A DNA stretch of 64,000 bases. Source: Fennellomyces sp. T-0311. Its lineage: Eukaryota > Mucoromycota > Mucoromycetes > Mucorales > Lichtheimiaceae. Numbering within the stretch: position 1 is the first letter of the stretch; the number at the start of each line of letters is the position of its first letter. The translations under genes were made by a program, and so were the position numbers. The stretch lies in assembly GCA_025266875.1 (NCBI GenBank), contig JALLLT010000006.1, positions 558,001 through 622,000 on the forward strand, read 5' to 3'. Shown here piece by piece: positions 1-12,440 of this stretch. The notes below the pieces were generated by a model, which was given only the letters and a program-made list of their open reading frames with translations, did not search any database and was not told the DNA's origin.

Positions 1-574
1 CCTACTTCCATGTAGCCGTCGTAAGTTGTCCTATCCTAGAAAGAACACGAGTCATCTAACACCCAACAGAAGCAAAAAGGAAGACGAGCTCGTGCGACTA
101 CTGAATACCGAATTCGCTCATCTACGCCAAGTCCGTCTGGAGCGCAGCCAGCAGTACAAAGAGCGTTTCGGTGAGCTCCCCGCCCTTCGGAAAGAGCGCC
201 AAAAGCAAATCCAGGCACGGCAGCAGGAATTCGAGAAAGAGCTCGAGGAGAAAGAGGCCAAACAAAAACAAAAAGTAACCTACAATGGCATGGGTGCCTG
301 CGACGAACTGCTGCGTCAACTGCAGCTTGTCCTGGAGCCCGTCGAACAACTTGAGATACAAGATCAAGACCAGCAGAAAGAAAAGCATGACAGGATACAG
401 GTCGTCAATGCACCGTACGAAGAAGATAACGAGGATTCCTCGGTGCTGATCATCCCGCTAAGCATCATGGAACTGTTCTGGGATATCAGCATACAAGTTC
501 CTGTCCGAGTTAGCGAGATTGAGCCGACGCTGGCTCGAATCCGAGAGCGCCGTGGCGAACTATCTTCAATGTAG
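1..574 (+). CDS. 3' end of an unrecognised, charged helical protein (cut by window edge)
   Basis: The frame is open from the left edge without a stop and ends at TAG 572-574, so the true start lies outside the window; no in-frame ATG is seen in the first 250 bases. The visible part (about 190 codons) is very rich in Lys, Glu, Gln and Arg, with an uninterrupted charged stretch in its first half typical of a long helix or coiled coil. The last third is less charged, with short hydrophobic strands. A GTAAGT at 21-26 could be a 5' splice site, in which case the visible exon would need another start. I do not recognise the family. The coding call rests on length and composition only. Confidence 0.5.
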   Translation, partial: LLPCSRRKLSYPRKNTSHLTPNRSKKEDELVRLLNTEFAHLRQVRLERSQQYKERFGELPALRKERQKQIQARQQEFEKELEEKEAKQKQKVTYNGMGACDELLRQLQLVLEPVEQLEIQDQDQQKEKHDRIQVVNAPYEEDNEDSSVLIIPLSIMELFWDISIQVPVRVSEIEPTLARIRERRGELSSM

Positions 575-1334
575 CATAATCTTCTGTTTTTCCTAAAAAA
601 AACTGAGATTGCCTAATCACTTACGCGATCTGCACACTTGCGTCCCCTCTCCCTTCCGTTTGTAGCCTCCTCAACCATCGTCCCTTCCTCTCCTTTCCCA
701 GCACACCGTCTGTTTTCCAAGATGCTTTCTTTCATAAATTCATAAACGTGCGGTTAGCAGTTGACATGCAGGGGAGCCGCTCGTGTCAATTTCCTTGTGA
801 GTTAAGGAGATCCGCCTACAATCCCACTATTGCGTCATTTGCGCGATATGGCCATCGGCTGGATCACATACTGTGTTGTGATTTCTCCCACTAACATGAA
901 TGCAGGCTGATGCTGCTTTCCAAAGGTTTCCAAGCATCTCCTATTCTAGGATAGCTTGCACTTTTGTTCTTGAAGATTGCTAACAGTATGTCCCTAATGA
1001 TTACCCATGCCCTCGCTTCTGCCACGTAATGCTTAAGTCAAAATAGGTTCTACAGATAAGACCATTCATTGTGTTGTCACCTACATCATGGAGTAAACTC
1101 TACTCATTACCATTGTCACCTTTTACACTAACCTACCCCATTCGACAATGCCATTACCACATTCCGTTCTCAACTTGCTCAGTCAAATGGCCCTGTAAAC
1201 CCCGCCAGACTTCTCTTTCATGTTCAAATGGATCAGTTATCAGACTTCAAGGTATAGGTATCAATCCCATTGGCTGGGATATTTTAAAATTGATTACTTT
1301 TCTAAGGAATGTGCTTTTAAGACTGACTTCTTTC
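575..1334. other. intergenic, upstream of the RGS gene
   Basis: There is no convincing gene here. It contains CT-rich tracts (about 640-720) typical of fungal promoters or 5' leaders. The RGS reading frame is open back to 1071 but has no ATG before 1335, so 1071-1334 is either 5' leader or an unrecognised upstream exon. Confidence 0.4.
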
Positions 1335-2969
1335 ATGTCGCGTAATCCCATCACCCCGTTCTATCATGAATTAAATTGCACGGAAGTCCCAGAGTCCGAG
1401 CGCATCAACTGCCTCAATCGGAATAAACGCCTAACATCATCGCGTGTCTACTTTATACTGGCAATAGTCAACTTTGCCTACATCGCCGGGACGACCCTAT
1501 TGTTTGTATATCGGGCCAAATCTGTAGATGAAGTTGGCAAAAAGCAGGATGCGCTACAACAGATACAACGACGTCCACTGCGTCGACGTGGTGTATTCGG
1601 CACGGTACTAGGCGCTATCGGGCATGCACTGTTCAGCACTTGCATGCTTGAGTTTCAGTCCTTCTACCTCGAAAGCAGCTGCGACGTACTTCTCTGGGGA
1701 ACGCTGATCGGGATGTACACGTGGATCTTTGCCTTATGCTGGTGCTCGCATCGGCTACTGACTCTCTTGCGACTCAGTGCTCTAAAGCAGCGATTTATAG
1801 ACCGAAGCAAACGACGTGAAACAGACCCCTCGTATATATGGTTTATGAAGCATAGGAATTTCTCGGCATTCACCATCGGCCGCACACTCCCTTTATACAC
1901 ATTTATACTGATTGTATTGGTGACCGCCTGCGCCATCAGCGAGGCCATGTACACCCCGGACAAGCGCTGCAGATTCGCTATAGGAAACTACCTTCTCATG
2001 GGTTTTCTCATGCTATTTTTTATAGCGATCATACCTATCCTGTGGTGGCAACTGAAAAGATACAAGGACCTCCATGGAATACGTACTGAAATAATGGTTC
2101 AATGCATCTTAAGTGTTCCATGCATAGTCTTGTATCTCGTGTGGATAGCCGTTTTCCAACCACTTTACAGCGAGGAACCTAGCATGGCACGCGTCATGTT
2201 TGCACCAGGCAACTGGGCTGTAATCATGACCAGCATTGGCCACATTCTTTGGGTCATTATTCCACTAATTAAATCTTTCCGGAAACACCCAAAACACCAT
2301 CTATCCGACCTCCAAGCAGAGAACAGTATAGATAGCAGCCTAGACGGATTTTTAACGGACACAGCATCATGGTGCCGACGAAACGCTAGAGCAGATCTTC
2401 CACGATTACCGGGTACACGTGCCCATTACGACCTCACGGCAGATTCACTCGAGCAAGCATTGCGTGATCCAGACTCAGTTCGCCTCCTTGAAGAATTGGC
2501 TACCAAAGACTTTAGTGTCGAAAACATCTTATTCTACAAAGAGTATCTCAAGTTTCGGAGGCGAGTCATCAACAGTCAGAGCAGAAATAGTGCTCCAGGT
2601 GCTATGATGCCACCCTTCACAAGCGCAATCCAACTTAACTCCTCTTCAGAGATGTCGCTGACTTCGATATCCATCGATCATGACGAGGAACAGCAAATGA
2701 TCCGACGATATCAGCAAGCGTCACGCATTCCGCCAGAGTACATGTCCGCTTGCATTTCACTATACCAAACGTTTATCCCCGACAGTGCACCTTTGCAAGT
2801 GAATATTACAGCCGGGGCACGAAAATCTATCGAAATTTTTCTTGAACCAGCTATAGCCGATCCACAATATCGCGAGTCAAATTTTTCTTTGGAGATATTC
2901 GAAAAGGCGCGAACGGAAGTATTCTGGAATATTTTCACCAGCGTATTTCCGAAGTTTGTCAACTTGTAG
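1335..2969 (+). CDS. seven-transmembrane protein with C-terminal RGS domain
   Basis: Predicted 544-aa membrane protein, single exon, started at the first in-frame ATG (1335). Hydropathy shows seven membrane segments between roughly residues 37 and 330. A cytosolic tail follows with an RGS-type domain at about residues 375-544. The domain begins near a DPDSVRLLEELATKDFSVEN stretch, contains the FYKEYLKFRRRV helix and ends with the FWNIFTSVFPKF helix expected for the last RGS helices. RGS domains speed GTP hydrolysis by G-alpha subunits. Coupling to a 7TM region is known from fungal GprK-like proteins and plant RGS1, so the protein probably acts at a membrane as a receptor-like G-protein attenuator. 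The linker inside the RGS domain (Ser/Asn-rich, residues ~415-450) is longer than usual. Ligand and partner are unknown. Confidence 0.85.
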   Translation: MSRNPITPFYHELNCTEVPESERINCLNRNKRLTSSRVYFILAIVNFAYIAGTTLLFVYRAKSVDEVGKKQDALQQIQRRPLRRRGVFGTVLGAIGHALFSTCMLEFQSFYLESSCDVLLWGTLIGMYTWIFALCWCSHRLLTLLRLSALKQRFIDRSKRRETDPSYIWFMKHRNFSAFTIGRTLPLYTFILIVLVTACAISEAMYTPDKRCRFAIGNYLLMGFLMLFFIAIIPILWWQLKRYKDLHGIRTEIMVQCILSVPCIVLYLVWIAVFQPLYSEEPSMARVMFAPGNWAVIMTSIGHILWVIIPLIKSFRKHPKHHLSDLQAENSIDSSLDGFLTDTASWCRRNARADLPRLPGTRAHYDLTADSLEQALRDPDSVRLLEELATKDFSVENILFYKEYLKFRRRVINSQSRNSAPGAMMPPFTSAIQLNSSSEMSLTSISIDHDEEQQMIRRYQQASRIPPEYMSACISLYQTFIPDSAPLQVNITAGARKSIEIFLEPAIADPQYRESNFSLEIFEKARTEVFWNIFTSVFPKFVNL

Positions 2970-3064
2970 GTAGAGAGGATGTTTCGGATGATTTGTATAT
3001 TTATTATTGTTTGATCGAACGGGAATAATGGAAAATTTTGTATGCTTTTTACTACTACATTGCT

Positions 3065-4584
3065 ATGGATCATCCGGAAGAGGATGTCAGCCAAATAATC
3101 CAGGAGTGGAGGAATGCTGTTATTGCACCGACCTTTGGGCGCTTGGAACAGCCTCCATATACAAGACCTGTCACCAAACATTACCGTCCAGTGCACAAAA
3201 GTAATACCGGCTTGGACTCTGTGTTCGACCGAATGAGTATCCATGGAAACAACACTTGCAACAATATAACAACAGAGCAGTTTTACTTTGACGGTTTGCC
3301 ATTAGAAATACACCTTCACATTATCCATTTTCTTCCCCTACGCGACCTCGTTCGGTGCATGAGTGTCAATTCAACTTGGCGGGCACTAATCATACAAAAC
3401 CCTGCGTTATGGCGATCCATCGAATTGACCCATCCTATTCCCGCACAATCATTACAATGCTATCTGCGCCTCGCCAACCGTCGATTGCATCGCATTAGCC
3501 TGAAGAAGCATACTACTGTATGGTCATTACGGTGCTTAACCAAAGCGTGTGATGCGTTACATACTCTTGGTAAGTATTGTTTAGAAAATGCCAAGTTTGT
3601 TTTTGAGTACTAAACTTAAACTTTAATATTATAGATCTCTCAGAATCTCAATTTGTGTTGGGACTAACGTTCGCAAAGCACTTGTGTCATTTTCACCTCC
3701 ACAGTCTAATACTGACACGCAGCCGAATAGACGTTCCCACAGCTATCGCTATTGCATGCCTCTGTCCTACGCTCAGATACCTCAACATATCCCATTGCTT
3801 CTTTTCCGGCGACCTGCAAAACACGGAACGGATCGGACCCGATCTACAGCAAGGATGCCTTCTGAAGCTGGAACATATGGATATGGGTGTGTGTCGATTG
3901 GAATCTATTGATATTTCCGGTCTCTACAGGAACAGTATACACAGTTTTATTTGGATCTTATGCTGCTGTCCCAAACTTCAGGACCTCAGAGCATATGGAT
4001 CATCAGTTACACTTTCATCGTTTCTTCGGGCGTGCTTCATCTACTGCCCAGAGCTACGAACAATCAAATACAGTCCATCTCGGGATTCAGCCATTATCAC
4101 GTATCCAAACATGACGGAACATCAGCGAGCACTCTTTCACGAGCAAAGTCATAGTACAAGTAAACTTGTTTCGATTGTCCTCCATGGTACCGTCGTCAAC
4201 AAGCCTGTGATGGAATTCTTGATCGATCAATGTTACCAGACGATCGAATCCCTGCAGCTAACCAAAAACTGGATGTTACAAAACGATACCCTTTATTATC
4301 TCGCTTTGCGAAAACCACCGCGGCTCCGAACACTTGTATTATCCTCCTGCGCCAACTTTCAACCAGATGCCCTGACTTGTCTCGTCAGTGCTTGTCCACA
4401 CATTCAATCCCTTCGACTCAGTCGAGCAACTGCAGCTGTAACGGACGCGTCGATACAAGCAATACTGGAGAACCTTACTAAATTGCAGTACTTGAACGTT
4501 GCTCACTGTCCTCGGTTGTCATCAAAAGGGCTTCAGCTGCTAAGCAATTATGGGAAGAGCAGGAATATACGAATCATTGTATGA
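3065..4584 (+). CDS. F-box/leucine-rich-repeat protein
   Basis: Two exons, 3065..3569 and 3635..4584 (484 aa), joined across a 65-bp intron with GTAAGT donor, TACTAAAC-like branch site and TATAG acceptor. ATG 3065 is the first in frame; ATG 3233 just before the F-box is an alternative. The F-box lies at about residues 74-118 (DGLPLEIHLHIIHFLPLRDL core, then W-R and LW-SIEL). Exon 2 encodes a run of leucine-rich repeats with recurring LRYLNISHC and LQYLNVAHCPRLSSKGL-type units. Proteins of this class are substrate adaptors of SCF ubiquitin ligases, the F-box binding Skp1 and the LRRs binding targets. The substrate is unknown. It starts only 95 bp after the RGS stop codon and lies 157 bp before MCM7. 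Confidence 0.9.
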
Positions 4585-4741
4585 AAAGTAAACTTGTATG
4601 ACAATAAAGTATTAAACCTGTCGACCTTGATTCTTGTGAGGATTCTCATTGCCACAGAAAAGTTTTGATTGGCGGACCTGGTGAGGACTTTTTTTTACCA
4701 GCAAAAATAAGTCGGTGACACCTTGTTTCTTTTCGTGAACA

Positions 4742-7310
4742 ATGGCCGCTCTTCAACCGATCAACATTGGGATCAACTACGACGAAGACAAAGGTGCGTT
4801 CAAAGCAACGAGTCGCATTACTGCTTGCTTAACGCGCGTGTCGATATACAGATGCCTTGACGTCTTTTCTTCAGGAGTACAAGACCACTGAAGCAACGGT
4901 CGATGCCATGGACAGCGACGAAGCTTTTGGTCCCAAGTACATGAACATTCTGGTAAATGAGCATTTTCTGTAGCACGCTTCAATATAACTTAGATGTTTA
5001 TTTAGCAAAAAGTAGTGGATCGCGAAGAAACCGTTGTCACCATTGAATTGGACGATCTTGCTGCTGTAAGTTTGCAATCACGAATGACAAGGCGTGTTAC
5101 TTATATATGGAGCAGTTTGAGGATTCAAGAGATCGCACTGTTGCACACATTCGGCGCAACACTAAACGCTACATTGACTTGCTCTGCAATGTGATTGATT
5201 CGTTGTGCGCGACCCTGACGCCACGAAACGGTGAAATCGGCTACAAGGACAGTGTACTTGACGTTATCATTGAGCAAAGACGCGTTCGCGACCAATCTCG
5301 TGCTGGAGAAGTCACGGATACATTCCCACCCGCGTTGACGCGCAGATAGTATGTTCTTTTCTGGTCAAAGGAGACAGGTAAACTAACCGTTTGAATTTAA
5401 TTTATAGCGAGGTGTTCATCAAGCCTTTGTCTACTGATGAAGCACTTTCTGTTCGTCAAATCGGCGGTACTCAGCTCGGTCATCTCATTACTGTGCGTGG
5501 TATTGTCACCCGCGTATCTGATGTCAAACCTTTCTTGCAGGTCAACACGTACAGTTGTGACACCTGTGGTTCTGAAATCTTCCAGGAGATCAAGCAACGT
5601 CAGTTCACCCCTCTTACTGAATGTCCTTCGGAGGAATGCCGAAGCAACAATGTTAAAGGTCGGTTGTACATGATGACCAGAGCTTGTAAATTCTTGGCGT
5701 TCCAAGAAGTCAAGTTGCAAGAACTTGTAAGTTGTCATGGGAAAAGGAGGTTGTCACGGAAACATTCTTGTTGAACCAACTTGACTTTAGGCTGATCAAG
5801 TCCCTGTGGGCCATATCCCGCGAACAATGACAGTACACATGTACGGAGCCATGTGCAGACAGCTCTCGCCTGGTGATGTTTGCCACACCTCAGGTGTATT
5901 CCTACCGATGCCGTACACTGGCTTCAAGGCTCTCCGTGCTGGCTTGCTCACGGATACCTATGTGGAGGCCCAACATGTATACCGCTTGAAGAAGCAATAC
6001 GACCAGATCGAATTGACGCCCGAGGATGCACAGAAGATCCAGGAATTGCAGAGCGATCCCAATATCTACGAAAAGCTTTCTCGCAGTATTGCTCCTGAAA
6101 TCTATGGCCACGACGACGTAAAGAAGACCCTTCTTCTGCTGCTTGTCGGTGGCGTTACCAAGACTATTGGAGATGGTATGAAGATTCGTGGCGATATCAA
6201 TATCTGTTTAATGGGTGATCCTGGTGTGGCCAAGTCCCAGCTATTGAAGTTTATTGCCAAGGTGGCTCCCCGAGGCGTTTACACTACGGGCCGTGGTAGT
6301 TCAGGCGTCGGTCTCACGGCCGCTGTCATGAGAGACCCTGTCACAGATGAAATGGTGCTTGGTAAGGATTTACAAGAGACATCTTGGTCAAGTGCATATA
6401 CTGACTTGTCTCAATAGAGGGCGGCGCGCTTGTGCTTGCGGATAACGGCATTTGCTGCATTGATGAATTCGATAAAATGGACGAATCCGACCGAACGGCC
6501 ATCCACGAAGTGATGGAACAACAAACAATCAGTATCTCCAAGGCTGGCATCAACACAACCCTCAACGCCCGTTCATCTATCCTAGCAGCTGCCAATCCTC
6601 TGTACGGTCGATACAACCCTCGCATGTCACCGACACACAACATCAACCTTCCCGCAGCATTACTGTCCAGATTCGATATTCTCTACTTGATCTTGGACAA
6701 GCCATCAGACGATATGGACAGACTACTTGCAGAGCACGTAACGTACGTCCACACCCACAACAAGCACCCTGCCTTGGATTTTGATGTTCTGGAGCCCAAT
6801 GTGATCAGACACTATGTTGCACAAGCACGCCAAAAGAGACCCGTCGTCACCCGGGAAGTGTCCGAGTATGTCACTGGCGCCTACGTACAGCTTCGACGCC
6901 AATACAAACTCGATGAAGAAAAGCAGCAGCAGTTCACATATGCTTCGGCACGTACGCTCTTGGGTATCATCCGTATGGCTCAGGCACTGGCACGTATCCG
7001 TCTCTCGGACCTTGTCGAAAGCCAAGATGTCGATGAAGCATTGCGCTTGATTGATGTGTCCAAGGCATCGCTCTTCGATAACCAGACCGGTGACAGAAGC
7101 CAGGATCGAACACCGTCGACGGGCGTTTACTCTGTTGTACGAAGCCTCCGCGAGGTCTATGGCCAACAAATCGACATGCCCATCATTCGCGAACGTGCGT
7201 TGGCTCGCGGATACTCGGAAGCTCAGATCAACGATGCCATTCGGGAGTATTCCGATTTCAACGTCTGGCAACTGAACGCTGCTGGTACAAAGCTCACCAT
7301 TGTAGAGTAA
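4742..7310 (+). CDS. MCM7: DNA replication licensing factor MCM7 (MCM2-7 helicase subunit)
   Basis: Seven exons: 4742..4793, 4852..4952, 5006..5065, 5116..5348, 5408..5726, 5791..6361, 6418..7310 (742 aa, normal for the family). The N-domain holds a C-x2-C ... C-x4-C zinc finger starting at C199/C202. The AAA+ core has Walker A GDPGVAKS (K403), the [10 protein letters not shown] segment, Walker [10 protein letters not shown] (D461/E462) and the SRFD arginine-finger motif. Wording specific to MCM7 rather than MCM2-6 is seen in [25 protein letters not shown] and [22 protein letters not shown]7 is a subunit of the hexameric replicative helicase loaded at origins in G1. The C-terminal winged-helix region is present. 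Introns cluster in the 5' half and are 43-64 bp. Confidence 0.97.
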
Positions 7311-7409
7311 AAGCAAAGAAAAGCATTCTACATGTATTTCTCTTTCTCTTTTTTAACTTCCTTCTGCATCTATCCTTTTAATAACATAAACGTCATCTCT
7401 TGTTTTCCT

Positions 7410-8901
7410 CTACTCTTCCGCTTGGATCGCATCTACGCTTCGGTCGATCGTCTCGGGGCTCAGACGTGCTTCTTTTGGCAGTTGTCGGGTATCATGAGCT
7501 TCGAACATGGCAACAATAAACTCGGCAAGGGGCTTGACCACCCAGCGCGTGGGATGGCGGAAATGTTCGAACCAGCCGATATGGCCGCCATAGTCTGTCG
7601 TTGCTAAGATGACATGTGGGTTGATTTTAATTTCATCATACGGGATGGATTCCGCAGGCGAAATTGGATCGTCGAGAGCGTTCATGCACAGCAACGGGAT
7701 ACGAACATGTTCGATAAATCGGCATGAGCTCGCATCGCGATAATAGTTGTTTACCGTGGAGTAACCGAAAACCTTTCGCGTGCATGCATCATCGAATTGG
7801 CGAATGGTCGTCGCGGACATCACCTCATCAAGGCTCACATCTTTGTTCTTGCAAAGCATTTCGGCGTGTCTATCCACATATTGCTGTCAATTACTTGTCC
7901 ATGGGGTATGATTATAACAGTAGTACCTTCCAAATGCGCGCTTGAGATTACCAGCCATGGTTCCTGAATACACCTTTCGAATAATATAATTGCGATCCAA
8001 GGCATAGCCAGAGCTACGATACATATTGGTAAGAGAATCTATCCTTCTTTGATCCTTACTGTTCTCTTACTTTACAAAGTCAAACGGGTTCGCCACCGAC
8101 ATGGCTGCTACAAACGGTGCCTTTTCACCCTCTTCACCCAAGTACTAGTTCCAAGTCAGCAACGAATTCGTCACAAGCCGCCGATAAACCCTAATTTACC
8201 TTCACCAAGATGTTGGAACCGAGCGAGAACCCAATAGCAGCCAAGGGTGTTCCTTCTGGCAGTTGCTTCTGGATGTGCTTTAAAACGTGGCGTAAGTCGT
8301 CGGTATAAGCGCCATTGAAAAGTTGTGGCGTTGTTAGTTCCGTGTTTCCGCATCCACGCGCATTAAAAACAACAGCGCGATAATTGAAGGGGGGTCGGGT
8401 TATCTGGGCGCACACACATATGATCATGAATAATCTGTGCAATTTACGGATTTCTGATGACACATACCACTTCCAACACTCCCCGAATATAGGACTCATG
8501 TGAACCTCCCGTTAATCCATGTAAACATACGAGAGTAGGTGTATCATCGAATGGTTTTTGGGGCAGGGGTGGGCACCAGTCAACCGAGACCTGGCCGCCA
8601 TCAGGCAATGGCAACATTTCTCTAACTATAGGTATTAGTTTATTTGTTGCCATGGCAATCGTGTACGAAATTACCTTTCATAACAGACATCGTTCATTGT
8701 GGGTGAGCCATTATAGTATGCCGCATAACCAGTTTGAAGATGGCCGTTGAATAGATAAGGCGTCGGCGAAAAGTACGCCTTTGGACCCACAAGTGAGGGA
8801 CATTTCTCGGCAATGTAATCGTTCAATCGCACGGTTTTTCCGCCTTGCTTTAACTTGATAGTAACAGGCGACGGGTGATGAAATAATTTGACACTGGACA
8901 T
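7410..8901 (-). CDS. alpha/beta hydrolase of the YheT/EMB8 (ABHD1/3) family
   Basis: Six exons read on the minus strand: 8675..8901, 8468..8621, 8200..8403, 8071..8144, 7927..8013, 7410..7869 (401 aa). Hallmarks are the N-terminal PYLFNGHLQT segment, VCLHGLTGG (oxyanion loop), the FNARGCGN segment and the nucleophile elbow GFSLGSN (Ser187). An acid residue follows in ALDDPIS (D315/D316), and the catalytic His345 lies in YGGHIGWF. The family includes yeast medium-chain ethyl ester synthase/esterases (Eht1, Eeb1) and YMR210W, so an ester or acylglycerol hydrolase/acyltransferase is likely; the substrate cannot be read from sequence. It is convergent with MCM7, with 99 bp between the stop codons. 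The 5' splice site of exon 4 was placed at GTAAGA because that keeps NPFDF...YALDR in frame. Confidence 0.92.
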
Positions 8902-10122
8902 TGAGTTGATCAACTAGTTAAACAACAAAACAAAAAATGCATTTTCGTTCCTCGATTTCTATATTGAATATGGCAAAACATTAGCCGCCCGGCCCCGTAA
9001 TCCCGAAGCGTCCGCAATCGGAATCAACCTGTCAAGTTTACCATAAAGATTGATCAGAACCTTGTTATCGACACGATTTATTACCGTACATTATCAGCCT
9101 GATCATTTCAATTGTGCTATGAGTTTTATCTTTTATTGATAGTTTTTAAAACTACAACGACATTTTACTGCTGCATATTTACTGTTCTACATCATGTATC
9201 TATTTTAAGATTGCATAGCGACTCGTGAGGCGAAGGCTCAGATAACAGTTTTTTAATAGCCTTTTGAATATACTAAAGATGGCTAAAACTTTATTTCCTT
9301 TGTATAATTAATTATGCTGCTATTACTGCTATTATGGTTTCGTGATCTGTTACGGGTAATGCCATATCAGTACATGCATGACGTTTTTTTTTATGTCTTT
9401 TGCTTTCTATATAAACGCAAAACCACCAAGTATTGGGATATTTGTATCGATCATACTGCCGTTTCTACGAGTTATGCTTTTTAAAGTAATGGAAACTGAA
9501 AGTGTCAGAGTACACACGTGTGATTGTGTTTAATCCATGGCATCCGTGAGGCACTCTTGACTGGAAGCTGCATGCTGGTCATACAGAGACAGAAAGTAAT
9601 TCTTGCGATGAGCTGCAGCTTTTATATCATACCTTGGTACATGAACCCGTATTAATAATAAGAGCTTCTAATACATTGATGGCCTCGGCATTCTCAACTT
9701 CGGTTTCTTAATACACCCAGCCAAACATCGTATTAAGTGTGTTTTACATGGTGAGATGGCGAAAAAGAACATCTAACCACATGAAACTACTTCTAATTAG
9801 TCTTTTGTTTGGCAGGTACACTGCAGACCCAGGTGTAAATCCACATTTAACATTTACTCGGATAGGTCGCCGGGACGCCTTCCTTTATATAGCCAAAGAG
9901 GTCAAAGCTCCTACGTACAAATTTACTTAATGGAGACACTTTTAGAAGCACCGACGGGGTCTCCGAATTTGCGTGCACCAGCTGCCAAGCCGGATACAAG
10001 CGCTTGTGTAACAAGTAATCTGCAAACAAACACGCCCACTTATAATATCCGACCATCCTTCGTCTCCTTTTCCTTACTTTTTTTTATTCCACTTTTCAAA
10101 AACACGAACATACCAGCGACCT
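8902..10122. other. divergent intergenic region, no gene seen
   Basis: This 1.2-kb A/T-rich stretch separates the divergent starts of the hydrolase (minus) and the Ost-alpha protein (plus) and should hold both promoters. The short open frames in it have no coding character. A CT/T-rich tract (about 10060-10110) lies just before the Ost-alpha ATG. Confidence 0.5.
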
Positions 10123-11796
10123 ATGGACGGAAACAATACGTCCAGTGTAGCAGACGAGAATGCGTGTCCTTCTGAAGGAGGACTCAAGACGATCCATGGC
10201 TTGTATGTCCGTCGTTTCGCGAGTTTCCATTGTAACTTTTTTTGGGCAATTTCTCTAAAAGTGTACCTTTATCACTACCACTAGTAATCCAGGCTTCCAC
10301 TTTCATGATCTGATCACAGAACCAAGGTACGAAACAGCCATACTGAATAGAACCGGCCAGAACTAATATAATGTAAAACGATACTAGCCAAAACTGGCAC
10401 ATTTGGGGTTGGCTCCTTTGTTTAATCCTGTTGGTGATCATTTGGATCGTGTCGTTCATTACAATCACTCGGCACATTCGGAATTACTAGTGAGCTCTTG
10501 TTTCGGCAATGGTGATGTTTTTTTTTTGTTAAATAAGCTTTCTTTTCAAAGCGACCCCACGATCCAGTCTCACAAGCTTCGGGTGTTGCTTTATCCGCCC
10601 GTTTACGCTACACTGTGGGTATTTCCTTATTCAACATGTCACCCGGACTAAAATGAGGTCTGTAGGGCGTGGTTCTCGTACCTGAGGTACGATTATAGCA
10701 CAACCATCATGTTTTTCGCCACGCTTTTCGAAGCGTTGGCTATTTACAACTTATTCCAATGCTTGGAAGCATACCTGCAGCCGTTCCGGGATGAAGCAGC
10801 AGGTACAAAGGAGCCGATACGAACAAAAGTATTTGGCATATTCAAAGTGCATTTGTAAATATTGCTTTACCAGAACCCCGTCTGCATATTCACTCACACA
10901 TACTTTAGGAAATCAAAGTTTGGCTTCCATTTCCGAGTGCTCACCATGATACTGGTATACCAATACCCGATATGGTAATATCCACCTGGATTCGTTACGT
11001 TATGGGATCTGACAAAATGTATAGGGCCATCATTGACGCATTGATCTCCATCATCAGCGAGGTAAAAGGCTATTATTGCGGCGAATCGTACAGCTTCCAC
11101 GGCGCCCATGTCTACCTTGTGATCATCAACTTTACGTCGCTGTCTATTATCCTGTCGGCCTTGTTTGTATATTTGGCTGTGTTTCACAACGAGTGGAAAC
11201 GAGGACAGATCCCTGCCCATGGCATGTTCTGGTCAATCAAAGGTCCCGTAATGGCCATCTTTTATATTGGTGACATCCTGCTATCGGGTCTCGAAACAGC
11301 GGAAATCATCAAAGGCACAGATGGGACTCATTCTAGCGATGGTCTCGCATGGCCCTCCGCCGCGGTCAAAAATGGTATCTATGTAATCATTGTCTGCGTT
11401 GTTATGGTCGTCGATGTGTTCTTGATGGGCAAATTCTTTGGACCTCAACCCGAAATCAAAGAGAATCATGGTGAACAACGCGTGTCTGGTTGGACTGCAT
11501 TTGTCGATGGTTATCTGGCATACATTCCCGAGTTTTTCAAAAACTTGGTTTGTTGCGGTGCGGACTCGTATCGATTGGCACGAAAACGGATGGAACTCCG
11601 TGCAAGAAAGAAAAATCAAATGTACACTAATGATAATGGCAGTGCGAATGCATTATCTCCAGCATTAGGAGAGAGCAAGCCATCTCATCAAGAAGAAGAC
11701 CTATATCCGATGGGTGAAATGCAGCAGTCCGCTTCACGTTTCGGTCAGCCATTCAATAATGGTGGATATAAGCCCGTTAATGAACCGCATATATAA
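10123..11796 (+). CDS. organic solute transporter Ost-alpha / TMEM184 family membrane protein
   Basis: Six exons: 10123..10202, 10388..10489, 10552..10614, 10666..10854, 10909..10974, 11025..11796 (423 aa). Only the last exon is obvious; the first five were recovered by matching the family pattern. TM1 ends in RHIRNY, followed by DPTIQSHKLRVLLYPPVYA (family: R-I-x-R-I-L-x-M-V-P-x-Y-A). Then come AWFSYLRYDY, the FEALAIYNLF helix, a KSKFGFHFRVL segment and IIDALISIISEVKGYYC. The KGPVMAIFYIGDIL helix and a cytosolic polar tail follow. Family members have about seven membrane spans and act in solute or sterol export or vacuolar/endosomal membranes (mammalian Ost-alpha, TMEM184). A transport substrate is not deducible here. 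Confidence in the family is high; small exon boundaries could differ by a few codons. Confidence 0.88.
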
Positions 11797-12440
11797 TCGC
11801 TCTGTTTTGTTAGTTTTTTTGTATATTATTACTGAGAATATAGTGTAGCTACAACATTGTTTTTTTCCAATCTCAATCTGTTGTTTGTCGTTATCCTGGG
11901 TATATATGTAGGAACAAACTTCCATTTTAGGGCTAGTGTTTGTCTACATGAACTTTGACAGCCGTTGCCGTAAAACACAAATAAGAACACTTTATTGTCG
12001 CTGTTGTCCGTGATTACCATTAACGGTCTCAATTATGTCATTCCTTCGTTACCGTACTTTCTTATCGGACCTGGTGTTGGTCATGGGGTATGTGGAAAAT
12101 GTGGGTATGGGGATCGCCAAATTCGTTGTTATCTTACAATAATGATATTGAGAATGGTCATCTGTCCCAGGAGCATCATCTGCTACCTCTTTTTGATTGA
12201 CTCTATCATGGGCTACTATTAAGCGGTTCAATTTCCTGAGAATGTAAGGATCATTAGATACACGTATATAAAATAAAGGGTATCATCTTGCCACTCTTAG
12301 CCCGCTGTTTTATATCATTGTGGAATCTTTACAGCGGTACTCGACCGATACTTTGTACTTTACTCTATGTGTATCTACTCTTTAGGTCCCATGTTATTCA
12401 CTCAATGTATTGCTCCAGAACAGTTACGTAGTGCTCTATA
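11797..12440. other. gene-poor A/T-rich sequence
   Basis: Downstream of the Ost-alpha stop codon, with no supported gene. It ends at the TA dinucleotide flanking the MITE. Confidence 0.4.

Noticed and set aside
1071..1334. N-terminal extension of the 7TM-RGS protein
   Set aside because: The frame is open but has no ATG before 1335, and the extension lacks coding character apart from one hydrophobic patch.
6723..7316. 197-codon open frame on the minus strand
   Set aside because: It is exactly antisense to the last exon of MCM7, whose protein motifs are unmistakable.
10184..10477. 97-codon minus-strand frame with a hydrophobic segment
   Set aside because: It covers exon 2 of the Ost-alpha gene, which fits its family in the plus direction with proper splice sites.
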